64,000 bases of DNA from Muribaculaceae bacterium Isolate-104 (HZI) (GTDB taxonomy: Bacteria > Bacteroidota > Bacteroidia > Bacteroidales > Muribaculaceae), in the NCBI GenBank assembly GCA_003762715.1, contig RIBJ01000031.1, positions 62,001 through 126,000 of the forward strand, in the 5' to 3' direction. The stretch's first letter is position 1, and every line of letters starts with the position of its first letter. Shown here piece by piece: positions 1-8,636 of the stretch. The notes beneath the pieces are model-generated. The model was not told where the DNA came from, searched no databases, and saw only the letters and a list, made by a program, of their open reading frames with translations. The translations under genes were made by a program, and so were the position numbers.

Positions 1-783
1 GTTGCGTGTCTTGTATATCTCTCCTTTATAAAGACCGAGATTGAAATAATCATCGTAAGTGCTCTGCGGCAGATTATTATCATCATCTGTAAAAATCAGC
101 TGCCCTGCAAGATAAGGACGGATGTCGGCATAACGCACCCAAAACATCGGATACCTTACCGCCTCATGACCAAACTCCTCGCTCCTGTGCAGTACCGGGC
201 ACAGAGCTTCGACTTTTGTGCGCATTCTGCCCGCACGGCGGTCAAACTCCCAGCGTTCCACCATATAATAGCCCAGCACCTCCGTGGAAGGAATGTCGCT
301 TTCCTCAATGTCAAACACCTGACGTTTTTCAGAATAGCCCTTGCCCTCGGTGTAATAGATATGGAAACGGTCAAGCATGTCGCGCACCTTCAGCCGGTAC
401 TCGTCGGTAAACGCTTCCCTGCCGTCGAGATACTCGTATGCCGTAAGCTCTCCCGATGCGAGCAGATGCATCATTATGCGAAACAGGTTTTCCTGCCCGT
501 CGACACTCTGCTCCGGAAAATACAGCGCCGCATTAGCCGGGTCTTGCAAATCCAGCGAGCGATACACTACTTTCATCCAGGCAAGGTCGGCATCGGTAGC
601 CGAAACGCCATCCGCGCTCATGCGTCCGCGCGCTCTGTCGCTGACACCGGTCTTTTTTGTGCTTGCCGCGCGGGTATCACTTTTTCTTGATACGGTACTG
701 CTTACACTCTGCTGAGCATAAGCCGGAACAGCCGCCACAGACAGCATTGCAAAAAGTGATATGCTATATATGAATGATTTCAT
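1..783 (-). CDS. gldN: Type IX secretion/gliding protein GldN (PorN), 3' end outside window
   Basis: Partial gene: the ATG is at 783 and the reading frame stays open for 261 codons to the window edge, so only the C-terminus is missing. The start MKSFIYSISLFAMLSVAAV... looks like a signal peptide ending near AYAQ. The segment with W-M-K-V-V-Y-R and later ALYFPE is typical of GldN/PorN, a periplasmic protein that works with the GldK ring in the type IX secretion system. It is the last gene of the porT-porP-gldKLMN run, 15 bases after gldM. Family GldN proteins are around 300 residues, so perhaps 30-50 residues are lost. The assignment rests on both the sequence and the conserved gene order. Confidence 0.93.
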   Translation of the reverse strand, partial: MKSFIYSISLFAMLSVAAVPAYAQQSVSSTVSRKSDTRAASTKKTGVSDRARGRMSADGVSATDADLAWMKVVYRSLDLQDPANAALYFPEQSVDGQENLFRIMMHLLASGELTAYEYLDGREAFTDEYRLKVRDMLDRFHIYYTEGKGYSEKRQVFDIEESDIPSTEVLGYYMVERWEFDRRAGRMRTKVEALCPVLHRSEEFGHEAVRYPMFWVRYADIRPYLAGQLIFTDDDNNLPQSTYDDYFNLGLYKGEIYKTRN

Positions 784-798
784 AATGATGGATAATTA

Positions 799-2361
799 TC
801 AGTTTACTGTTATTTCAAGAGGACTGAGAGTGCGTTCCACACCATCTGGTCCCACAGCCTTTATACGCGATATATAAAATCTTTTGCCGCGCGTGAGTCG
901 GCGGAATGATTCTTTCTGACGGCGCGAGAACGAAGCACCGTCGCTCACCTCGGGTATGGCATTGCCCATAGAGTCAAAAAACACTGTTTCAAAACCGAGT
1001 ATACGGAATTCTATGTCAAGCACACCGTCGTCTATGGCAGCCCCTATGCCGGAGGCATTCATCAGCGAAGCCTTTGTGAGGGGACGTTCGCCTCTGAATC
1101 TGGCAGAGCCATTGTCCGCCACCGGAATATACGCCGTAGGGTCAGGCAAACGGCGCACCTTGAAGTCTATAGAAGCCACCTGAGACGCATGACCGTCGGG
1201 GTTGGTTGCGCTAACGCTGATTGTAGCCTCTTTTCCAGCGGTCTGCGGACGCGCCATCCATTTGTCACCGCTGCGTACAAGAGAGCCGTTTGTCATAGTG
1301 GCGCTTACCGAACTCTGCGGCAGTCCGGGAACAGAAATCTCTACCGGATTGTCGATACCTGCATAAAGCACATTCATCATGGTAGCTGATACAGTGGCTA
1401 CCGGATCCATCACAACATAATCGGCTGTGAAGTCATGCCGGCTTGTGGTGCCGTCCGGTCGGGGCATCTCAAGATAACCTTTATAGGAGTATGACCCGCT
1501 TTTCGAAGGCACAAAGCTGTAAGTGGAGCCGGCACTGTCAAGTCTGCGCCCGTCTACCACAACCGCCGGGCGGGCAGTAGTGTCCACCGCAGCAAGAACT
1601 ATTTCAGCACGGTACGGATTGCCCTTCATTACATAGCGCGATTCTGGAATTACAAAGGCGTTAAGCTCGTTTACCCTGACATCTCCCGCATCCACCGCCG
1701 ACGCAAGCGACGCAATAGCCTCGCCTTCGGCATAAAGCACATCGTTCTGGAGCTTTGACAGCAATGCCACCGCTGCCACTACCGGCTGATTTTCAAACTT
1801 CACCACCTCCCAGCTGCGCAATGCGTCTGTAGCGCCGGTGCGCCTCGGCGCTGTGGAAAGCATAGCCTCCACCCCTGCCCTGGTCAGGCTGTCACCAATC
1901 ATAGGCGACACAAATGAGCGAAATTCGTCCAACTGTTTTCGCAGCCCGGCGCCGTTTCCGCTCACCGGACTCAGCATCACCACAGACGATGCCTCCAGAT
2001 TTTCCCTGTTGTCAATCCTGTCGGGGTTTCCGTCAGGACCGTCAGCCTTGCGTACAATAGCGTATTTAAGCGAGTCTATCTTGTCGCAGAGCGCGGAAGA
2101 CGCCGCACGTACCGCTGCCGCACGACTGTGCCAAACGCCCGCTTTTTCGGGGTTGTTTGCCGCAGCCTTTTCGAGCGCGGCATACACCGCGTCGTTACGC
2201 TGCCTGAAATTGTCGTTTGTGTGCGACAACCCGTCCTGCACCTGAGTAAAACCGTTCAGAACATCGCTTGACACATTCAATGCGAGCATCGCGGTCAAAA
2301 CGATGTACATCAGGTTTATCATCTTCTGTCGTGGCGAAAGCCTTCTGCCGGACTGACTCAT
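799..2361 (-). CDS. gldM: Type IX secretion motor protein GldM (PorM)
   Basis: 520 residues. The N-terminus has a short basic stretch followed by one membrane helix (MINLMYIVLTAMLALNVS, about residues 14-31), then a long periplasmic part. This is the GldM/PorM layout: the single helix packs in the GldL ring in the inner membrane, and the four periplasmic domains transmit proton-driven rotation to the outer-membrane complex. It lies 20 bases downstream of gldL and 15 bases upstream of gldN. The length matches the family (about 515-520 residues). Start ATG at 2361; no competing upstream start is needed. No unusual features seen. Confidence 0.96.
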   Translation of the reverse strand: MSQSGRRLSPRQKMINLMYIVLTAMLALNVSSDVLNGFTQVQDGLSHTNDNFRQRNDAVYAALEKAAANNPEKAGVWHSRAAAVRAASSALCDKIDSLKYAIVRKADGPDGNPDRIDNRENLEASSVVMLSPVSGNGAGLRKQLDEFRSFVSPMIGDSLTRAGVEAMLSTAPRRTGATDALRSWEVVKFENQPVVAAVALLSKLQNDVLYAEGEAIASLASAVDAGDVRVNELNAFVIPESRYVMKGNPYRAEIVLAAVDTTARPAVVVDGRRLDSAGSTYSFVPSKSGSYSYKGYLEMPRPDGTTSRHDFTADYVVMDPVATVSATMMNVLYAGIDNPVEISVPGLPQSSVSATMTNGSLVRSGDKWMARPQTAGKEATISVSATNPDGHASQVASIDFKVRRLPDPTAYIPVADNGSARFRGERPLTKASLMNASGIGAAIDDGVLDIEFRILGFETVFFDSMGNAIPEVSDGASFSRRQKESFRRLTRGKRFYISRIKAVGPDGVERTLSPLEITVN

Positions 2362-2381
2362 TATACCTTGCGTAAAAACAT

Positions 2382-3230
2382 TTAGTTACTATCCCGTTGC
2401 TGCTGAGGCGCAGGATTGTGAAACATATTGACGGTCATGGCGTTGAGCATCTGCTCATACACCTTGTTAAGCTGCTGCATGTTGCGGGTCAGTTTCTGAG
2501 CCTCCTCCCTATAAGCCTCAGTGCTTCCGGCTGTCTGCTCATACATCTCTTTCATCCTGCCCATGCCGTCGTTCACACTCTGTATGGCATCAAGCTGGGA
2601 AGACACACTGCGCAGCTGAATCTCATATATGGTATTCAGCCCGGCGATATTCCGGTTCAGCGCCTGCATCTGCCCGACATAGCCTTCAACACCGGATGCG
2701 GCATTTGCCGAATCTTCCTCCGACACGTTGCCGCAGCTTTTCAACAAAGCCTCACCGGCGGCGTTCAGGCGCGCGGCTGTCTCGCCAAGGCGTTCAATCG
2801 CCTGCGCCACTTCGGGAGACACAGCAGCCGACCCGCCTGCCGAAGCCACTACCACCGCAGGAGCCGGAGAAGAAGAGGCTACAGAACCTGCCGATGCGGT
2901 TGCGGAAACCGACGCGATAGCGTCGCCGGACAAAACCTCGCCACCATCTTGACGCGCCGGCGCGCCGTTTCCGGCAAGCAACGGCAAAATATCCTCTATA
3001 GAGGTGTCGCGCGGCGGACGGTCAAAGGCGGTCAGAATAAACATCAGCACTTCAGTGCCCATACCCACCGAGAGCAGCAAATCGCCCCCGCTGAGATGTA
3101 ATATCTTGAACAGAGCGCCGAGAATCACAATCGCGGCACCTATACTGTAAGCTATATTGAAAAATCGCTGCCCGCTCTCTCCTGACAGAAAGCGCTCCAC
3201 AACATTTTTATATCTCTTTATTTTACCCAT
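2382..3230 (-). CDS. gldL: Type IX secretion motor protein GldL (PorL)
   Basis: 282 residues. Two N-terminal transmembrane helices (about residues 24-42 and 48-66) carry the family signature GAxFKIxHLSG, and the second helix contains a buried glutamate (GMGTEVLMF). In studied homologues this glutamate is needed for proton flow that powers GldM. The remainder is cytoplasmic: a low-complexity Ala/Ser/Val-rich linker (about residues 105-140), then helical, probably coiled-coil sequence rich in Gln/Asn/Met. It lies 6 bases after gldK. The linker is more Ala/Ser-rich than I would expect from a model GldL, but the membrane part is standard. Confidence 0.95.
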   Translation of the reverse strand: MGKIKRYKNVVERFLSGESGQRFFNIAYSIGAAIVILGALFKILHLSGGDLLLSVGMGTEVLMFILTAFDRPPRDTSIEDILPLLAGNGAPARQDGGEVLSGDAIASVSATASAGSVASSSPAPAVVVASAGGSAAVSPEVAQAIERLGETAARLNAAGEALLKSCGNVSEEDSANAASGVEGYVGQMQALNRNIAGLNTIYEIQLRSVSSQLDAIQSVNDGMGRMKEMYEQTAGSTEAYREEAQKLTRNMQQLNKVYEQMLNAMTVNMFHNPAPQQQRDSN

Positions 3231-3236
3231 AGCTGT

Positions 3237-4676
3237 TTATTTCTTTTTCTTCTGACCTTTGGCAAAACCGATGTGGGTGCGCACACATCTGAAGCCGATG
3301 TATGACCGCTGCTCGTTCTGGTACTCCCACATTCTGATGTCACCGCGTATATTGTGCGCCACATCTTTCCATGAGCCGCCGCGCACTATCTTGCGTTTGA
3401 GGCGGTAAGGATCCTCCTGCGCCGCATCGTAACGGTATTCCGGATTCAGGTCGCTTGTCAGCTTGCTTACACTCTCTGTATAGGCGGTTGAGGTCCACTC
3501 GCTCACATTGCCCGCCATGTCGTACAACCCGAAATCATTCGGGGCGAAAGTTCCCACGCGAGAGGTTATCACATGCCCGTCCTGCACATAATTACCCTCC
3601 TGAGGCTTGAAATTCGCATAATAGCACCCCTTGTCATCCGTCATAGGCAAATCGCCTGCCCACGGATACTTGTTGCCGGTAACTCCGGCTCTTGCAGCAT
3701 ACTCCCATTCCGCTTCGGTGGGCAAACGGTAAGGCTCTACATATATGCCTTCCTTGCCGAGCGACCGGCGCAGGAAAGAAGTGCGCCATGCGGCAAACGC
3801 GTTTGCCTGCTCCCAGCTCACACCCACCACCGGATAGTCATTATAGCCGCCGTGCGAAAAATACATTCTGACATAAGGCTCGTTGTATGCGTTGTCAAAA
3901 TCGTTTATCCACGCCGTGGTATCGGGATATACATTTACTATATAGGTGTTTACAAAATCGTAGTCGCCGGAAAGGGCGCGGGATATGGTGCGGCGCACAA
4001 TCTCGCCGTCGTCGTCAATCCATGCAGTGTCCTTGGTTATGACAGGCAGAGTATTGTCAACCGGAATGTCCGTATTGTACTGGCGCCGGCGGGGGTCAAG
4101 CCTGTTACGGCGTTTGGCTGCCTCCGTATGGTTATACACCTCGTAGCGGTAAATCATCTGTTCGGGGTCAAGCTCGGTGACTCCGGTAATAGGGTTTGTA
4201 CGGTACACGCTTTTAATGGCGCGCTCCTCATCCTCATCGGGGTTGCGCCACGGTATCGGCTTTTTCCAGTTGAGGTACGGAGTCACCGGATTGCCGTCAC
4301 GATCCTCCTCAATCTTGAACTCCTCGTTGCCGCCGTATGCCGGGTCGGCGAGGCGCTCACGGATAATGGAGTCGCGCACCCAGTACAAAAACTGTTTGTA
4401 CTCGGCGTTTGTCACCTCGGTCTCGTCCATCCAGAAGGCATCAACGCTCACCCCGCGGGCATCGGCACGGGTACCCCACACCGAGTCTGCCTCCTGCGGG
4501 CCCGCCACTATGGAGCCCCGGTCAATGAGCACCATGCCATAGGGCGCCGGTTCAACCCATGAAGCCGCTCCTACTCCGGTAAGCTCGCCGCCTGCCGAGC
4601 TATGGGTGCCTGCGGCGCAGCCGGTCAGGGCAAACACTGCCGCGGCAGTAAAAATATGTGGCAAAAACTGTCTCAT
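3237..4676 (-). CDS. gldK: Type IX secretion lipoprotein GldK (PorK), formylglycine-generating-enzyme fold
   Basis: 479 residues. The N-terminus MRQFLPHIFTAAAVFALTGC is a lipoprotein signal with an LTGC lipobox, so the protein is anchored to a membrane, in the family the outer membrane. The body has the SUMF1/FGE-sulfatase fold typical of GldK: MDETEVTNAEYKQF near residues 80-95, YRLPTEAEWEYAARAG in the middle, DMAGNVSEWTST and VRGGSWKD near the end. GldK forms the periplasmic ring with GldN. It keeps the fold but is not known to act as an enzyme. Nine bases follow porP and six precede gldL. Confidence 0.96.
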   Translation of the reverse strand: MRQFLPHIFTAAAVFALTGCAAGTHSSAGGELTGVGAASWVEPAPYGMVLIDRGSIVAGPQEADSVWGTRADARGVSVDAFWMDETEVTNAEYKQFLYWVRDSIIRERLADPAYGGNEEFKIEEDRDGNPVTPYLNWKKPIPWRNPDEDEERAIKSVYRTNPITGVTELDPEQMIYRYEVYNHTEAAKRRNRLDPRRRQYNTDIPVDNTLPVITKDTAWIDDDGEIVRRTISRALSGDYDFVNTYIVNVYPDTTAWINDFDNAYNEPYVRMYFSHGGYNDYPVVGVSWEQANAFAAWRTSFLRRSLGKEGIYVEPYRLPTEAEWEYAARAGVTGNKYPWAGDLPMTDDKGCYYANFKPQEGNYVQDGHVITSRVGTFAPNDFGLYDMAGNVSEWTSTAYTESVSKLTSDLNPEYRYDAAQEDPYRLKRKIVRGGSWKDVAHNIRGDIRMWEYQNEQRSYIGFRCVRTHIGFAKGQKKKK

Positions 4677-4685
4677 CTGTATGTA

Positions 4686-5762
4686 TTACATTATTCGTAT
4701 ACTCTTTTGCTTATGTCTGTTCTTGTCGGAAAGATCCAGCTTCAGGGCATATCCGGCAAAAATCTCATGGCTGCCCGCCGTGGCTCCTGAAATCGCCGTA
4801 ACAGGATAGTCGTAGCTGTAGCCGAGATAAAAACCTTTGTATTCCACCGACAGCAGCGCGCTCACTGCGTCATCGTGGCGGTAGCCTACTCCGGCGCTCA
4901 AAAACTTTTTATATCGCACCCGGGCGGTGGCTATAGCCCGCGTGAACGTGAAGTCACTCATGACAAACACAGACGGTAGCACTTCAAATAACGTATTTTT
5001 TATGCCGATATTGCATCCCGCCGTAAAATATATGCTCCGCGACGGGGCAAACTCGAAGTTGCTCACTTCGGTATCACCGCCCGAACTGCCGTTTTCATTG
5101 CTGAAAGAAACTACCGGTGCGTTTATATGAGTCGCCGCAATCCCCGCCCAGAAAGATTTGCGTGAGTACCATAGTCCGGCTCCGAGGTCAAAAGCCGTGC
5201 CGCTCATGTCTGTTCTGGGAATAGCGGCATCGGTGTCGTCATGATAATTGTCATCGTCAGGTATAAAGACCTCCGACCCCTTGAAGGTATCGCTGATTAT
5301 GCCCGGCTGCAACCCTACCGACAGCACCCCGCCTCCAAGTTTTATCTTGTAGCTTATCTGAAGCGAGGCTCCCATATTGCGGTAAAGCCCCATGCTCTGC
5401 TGATTGACCGACACTCCGGCGCCAAAACGCCGTCCGAGCAGCTTGAACGGAGCGTCGGCAAGCGCCAGAAAAGTTTTTGGAGCATTGTCAACACCCACCC
5501 ATTGCAGCCGCGACCCGCCGTGTATCCTCACAAGGTCAGTAAGCCCCGTTGCCGCCGGGTTGTAAAATGCAGGCACTTCAAAATAGTGTGTCAGCAATGC
5601 GTCATTTTGAGCCACACCTTTATTATATATAAAAAGCGACAGCGCTACAGGCAAAAACAGTCTGAGCAATTGAGCGAACCCTGTTTCAGTTTTCCCAACC
5701 GCTTTCCGAATCATGCCGGCCATGTCGGGCAGCACCGAACTCAAAAAATCTCTCCGACCCAT
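4686..5762 (-). CDS. porP: PorP/SprF family type IX secretion membrane protein
   Basis: 358 residues from the first ATG. A hydrophobic export segment (LLRLFLPVALSLFIYNKG, about residues 32-50) ends in VAQ, so a later ATG at 5723 or 5714 may be the real start, giving a normal-length signal peptide. The mature part reads like an outer-membrane beta barrel: DALLTHYFEVPAFYNPAATG, then alternating aromatic strands ending near YKGFYLGYSYDYPVTA. The motif YNPAATG is typical of the PorP/SprF family that binds or anchors type IX cargo. Two bases separate it from porT and nine from gldK, so it is co-transcribed with the core complex. Confidence 0.92.
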   Translation of the reverse strand: MGRRDFLSSVLPDMAGMIRKAVGKTETGFAQLLRLFLPVALSLFIYNKGVAQNDALLTHYFEVPAFYNPAATGLTDLVRIHGGSRLQWVGVDNAPKTFLALADAPFKLLGRRFGAGVSVNQQSMGLYRNMGASLQISYKIKLGGGVLSVGLQPGIISDTFKGSEVFIPDDDNYHDDTDAAIPRTDMSGTAFDLGAGLWYSRKSFWAGIAATHINAPVVSFSNENGSSGGDTEVSNFEFAPSRSIYFTAGCNIGIKNTLFEVLPSVFVMSDFTFTRAIATARVRYKKFLSAGVGYRHDDAVSALLSVEYKGFYLGYSYDYPVTAISGATAGSHEIFAGYALKLDLSDKNRHKQKSIRIM

Positions 5763-5764
5763 GG

Positions 5765-6484
5765 CTATTCAAAATAAAAGCTCAGAACTATCATTTTTGA
5801 GGAGACCCGCCTGAGCGACTGAGTTATTTTATATCGGTCCGGCTCCTCCGACAAATCAGGGCGCTTATGCTCAAGAATATCACCTACTCCGAAACAAAAT
5901 TTTATTTCGGGATTGAGTTTGAAAAACGGCAGATAGAAATCACATCCGAACCCGGCGGTAAGATAAAAATCCGCCGACTTGAGTTTCAGATAATCCGTGC
6001 GCTTCTTGGCAACATCAAAAGCCGGCATTATACCTGCCGTCAGATAAGGACGGCTGTTGCGGTAGCGCACCGAAGAGAATTTGACATCCACAGGCACCGC
6101 CACAAGAGCGCTTTTGATATTCTGCCGATACAGCTCGCCGGATTCAGCCTCGCGCATCTTTATGTCTCTGCTGCCGAAATACAGCCCCGGAGAAAGACGG
6201 ATATTGAAATAATCGTTAAGCCTGAAGTCCACAAGACCGCCTACATTAAACCCGGGGGCATACCCCGGCTGGTCCACAAACCAGCTCTGCCCCGATTCGG
6301 TAACATATCCGTTATGGGCAAAGCGCAAATCCTGAGCGTTAACGCCTACATAGAACCCCGCATGCCACGCCCTGCCGTCACTGTAAGGGCGGTTAAGCGG
6401 GCCCGAAGCGAAGTCTGCGGCACAAACCGAGTGTACCGACAAAACAATCAGAGCAACTGCTATCAGTGAAATAAATCTGTTCAT
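5765..6484 (-). CDS. porT: Outer-membrane beta-barrel protein PorT (type IX secretion)
   Basis: 239 residues from the ATG at 6484. An in-frame ATG at 6538 would add 18 polar residues before the signal peptide (MNRFISLIAVALIVLSVHSVCAA), so 6484 is preferred. Mature features: RPYSDGRAWHAGFYVGVNAQDL, SPGLYFGSRDIKMR, RPYLTAGI, then DFYLPFFKLNPEIKFCFG and a terminal strand ending VLSFYFE. These match the PorT/SprT family, an eight-stranded barrel required for type IX secretion. In Porphyromonas gingivalis porT lies apart from porPKLMN; here it is the first gene of that operon. No clear promoter with both boxes was found upstream. Confidence 0.88.
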   Translation of the reverse strand: MNRFISLIAVALIVLSVHSVCAADFASGPLNRPYSDGRAWHAGFYVGVNAQDLRFAHNGYVTESGQSWFVDQPGYAPGFNVGGLVDFRLNDYFNIRLSPGLYFGSRDIKMREAESGELYRQNIKSALVAVPVDVKFSSVRYRNSRPYLTAGIMPAFDVAKKRTDYLKLKSADFYLTAGFGCDFYLPFFKLNPEIKFCFGVGDILEHKRPDLSEEPDRYKITQSLRRVSSKMIVLSFYFE

Positions 6485-6615
6485 CTGTATTTTATTCAAC
6501 GGACAGCCTCTCTTTTTATTGCTTTTAAAGCCCGACAATAAGTTAAATTATCCTAACCATATACAGCACAGCCTAAACTTTTGTTAACACATTTGGCATT
6601 ACTTTCCCATTAATG

Positions 6616-6646
6616 TTCGTACTTATAAAGAATACCTATACCTTTG
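6616..6646 (+). promoter_or_regulatory. Bacteroidota-type promoter for acyl-CoA synthetase gene
   Basis: TTCG at 6616-6619, 19 bases, then TACCTTTG at 6639-6646. This fits the Bacteroidota sigma-ABfr pattern (TTTG, about 19-20 bases, TAnnTTTG) with one mismatch. Transcription would begin near 6653, about 60 bases before the ATG at 6716. The leader contains two small hairpins: AGAGATT-TG-AATCTCT and GGGTG-CCA-CACCC. Confidence 0.6.
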
Positions 6647-6715
6647 CGCCGCTAAAAATTTAAGAGATTTGAATCTCTGGCAATCTCAGGGTGCCACACC
6701 CTCATTATTGAAATT

Positions 6716-8518
6716 ATGCCGAATACCCTTACCACACTTATAGACAAGCAGACCTTCAAATACGGCGATAAAACCGCTTTGAGCTACTGCGATGAAGGCG
6801 AATGGAAATCTCTTTCCTGGAACAGATTCAAGGAATATGTTGGAAATGCCGCATGCGCCCTTGCTGCCATGGGCATCAAAGAAACTGAAAACATCGCTGT
6901 TTTTTCAGGCAACAGACCGGAAATGCTTGTGGTGGACTTCGCTGCGTTTCATAATCGGGCGGTGCCGGTGAGCATCTACTCCACAAGCTCGCCCGAACAG
7001 GTAAAATATATTATCGACGATGCTTCCGTAGCGCTGATTTTCGCCGGAGACCAAACCCAGTACCGCATAGCCCGCAGCGTGCAGAAAGCAACTCCGGGAC
7101 TAAGACAGATAGTGACGTTTGAAAATGTGACTCCCGACCCCGACGACTCGTCGACCATCACCTACAGCGACTTCATGAAAACCGGAGCCAACGCACCGGA
7201 GGCTACTGCCCGCGAAGTAGAGGAGCGGCGCAGCCGCGCTGTCGAAACCGACACGGTAACCATAATATACACCTCCGGCACCACCGGCGAACCCAAAGGA
7301 GCCGTGCTGCCCCACTCTTGCTTCAACGAAGCGCTTGACATTCACCGCGAGCGCCTGTCGACACTCTCCGACACCGACTCCTCCATATGCTTCCTGCCGC
7401 TCAGCCATATTTTTGAACGCGCGTGGACATTTTTCTGCCTGTACATGGGCATAAAGGTGAGCATAAACTACAACCCGCACGACATACAGGCAGCCGTGAA
7501 ACAATGCAAGCCCACATGCATGTGTTCCGTGCCGCGATTCTGGGAAAAAGTATATGCGGTTGTAGAGGACAAAATGGGCAAGATGAGCGGCTTAAGAAAA
7601 TGGATTATCAACCGGGCGCTCAAGGTTGGACGCCGCCGCAACATCGACTTTGTGCGGCTCGGCAAAAAGGTTCCGTTTCTGCTCGCTCTCGAATACCGCT
7701 TTTTCGAGCATCAGGTGTTCACACCCATGAAACGCGTAATCGGCATAGAAAACGGTCGCTTTTTCCCTATCGCAGGCGCGCCCTTGTCTCCTAAAATCGT
7801 TGAATTTCTTCACAGCTGCGGAATAAACATCATAGTAGGTTACGGACTCTCCGAAACCACCGCGACAGTGACCTGCTACCCCAGTGTAGGCTATGAAATA
7901 GGCACTGTCGGCACCGTATTGCCTCGCATCCAGGTAAAGATAGCCGACAACGGCGAGATTCTCGTCAAGGGTCCCACCGTAATGAGCGGCTACTACAACA
8001 AACCCGAGGCAACCGCCGAGGCTTTTACAGAAGACGGTTGGTTTCGCACGGGAGACGCCGGCTACATAAACCATTCCGGAGCGCTGGTACTCACCGAGCG
8101 CATAAAGGACTTGTTCAAGACATCCAACGGCAAATACATTGCGCCGCAGGCACTTGAAAGCAGACTTGGCGAAGACAAATACATAGAGCAGGTAGCAGTC
8201 ATAGGCGACGGGCGCAAATTTGTCAGCGCGCTTATTGTTCCGGATTTCAATGCGCTGAGAGAATACGCCGCCGAAAACGGAATCGCAGCGGAAACAGAAG
8301 AAGCCCTTGCCGCCGACAAACTCATAAACGACATGCTCGCAGAGCGCATAGCCAAAGCCGAGCACGGACTCGCCGGCTACGAACGCATAAAAAGATTTAC
8401 CATATTGCCGGCACCGTTTACCATGGAAGCCGGCGAACTCACAAACACCCTTAAGGTAAAACGCCGCGCCGTTGCCGAACGCTACGCCGACATTATCGAC
8501 GCCATGTACAAGGACTGA
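6716..8518 (+). CDS. Long-chain acyl-CoA synthetase (AMP-forming)
   Basis: 600 residues. The adenylate-forming superfamily motifs are clear: the phosphate-binding loop TIIYTSGTTGEPKGAVLPH at residues 182-200, YGLSETTA near 378, GWFRTGDAGYI near 440 and a lid motif ERIKDLFKTSNGKYIAP. The family activates fatty acids with ATP and coenzyme A. The protein resembles the FadD15-like class found in Bacteroidota more than Escherichia coli FadD. It stands alone between the T9SS operon (divergent) and carAB, with its own promoter. The substrate chain length cannot be read from the sequence. Confidence 0.9.
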   Translation: MPNTLTTLIDKQTFKYGDKTALSYCDEGEWKSLSWNRFKEYVGNAACALAAMGIKETENIAVFSGNRPEMLVVDFAAFHNRAVPVSIYSTSSPEQVKYIIDDASVALIFAGDQTQYRIARSVQKATPGLRQIVTFENVTPDPDDSSTITYSDFMKTGANAPEATAREVEERRSRAVETDTVTIIYTSGTTGEPKGAVLPHSCFNEALDIHRERLSTLSDTDSSICFLPLSHIFERAWTFFCLYMGIKVSINYNPHDIQAAVKQCKPTCMCSVPRFWEKVYAVVEDKMGKMSGLRKWIINRALKVGRRRNIDFVRLGKKVPFLLALEYRFFEHQVFTPMKRVIGIENGRFFPIAGAPLSPKIVEFLHSCGINIIVGYGLSETTATVTCYPSVGYEIGTVGTVLPRIQVKIADNGEILVKGPTVMSGYYNKPEATAEAFTEDGWFRTGDAGYINHSGALVLTERIKDLFKTSNGKYIAPQALESRLGEDKYIEQVAVIGDGRKFVSALIVPDFNALREYAAENGIAAETEEALAADKLINDMLAERIAKAEHGLAGYERIKRFTILPAPFTMEAGELTNTLKVKRRAVAERYADIIDAMYKD

Positions 8519-8543
8519 CACCACGGTCCGATTCAGTTTCGTG

Positions 8544-8574
8544 TTGCGGGGTTGAGAGATTTTTATTATCTTTG
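8544..8574 (+). promoter_or_regulatory. Bacteroidota-type promoter for the carAB operon
   Basis: TTG at 8544-8546, 20 bases, TATCTTTG at 8567-8574: a full match to the pattern. The start of transcription is expected near 8580, giving a leader of about 55 bases before carA. Confidence 0.7.
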
Positions 8575-8585
8575 CACGGTTTTCA

Positions 8586-8635
8586 CGATAGAAATCCTGG
8601 AGGCCTCTATATTACCCATCAACTCAATTCTATCG
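8586..8635 (+). promoter_or_regulatory. Inverted repeat spanning the carA leader
   Basis: CGATAGAA at 8586-8593 is the exact reverse complement of TTCTATCG at 8628-8635, and the second arm ends one base before the carA ATG at 8637. Folding would close a stem over the whole leader and place the ribosome landing site in or beside it. The repeat is directly visible; a regulatory role is inference. Confidence 0.4.
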
Positions 8636-8636
8636 C

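Noticed and set aside
2397-3101. A 234-codon plus-strand frame opposite gldL
   Set aside because: It is antisense to a clearly conserved gene, His/Arg-rich in a way that mirrors the Ala/Ser-rich linker codons, and has no start context.
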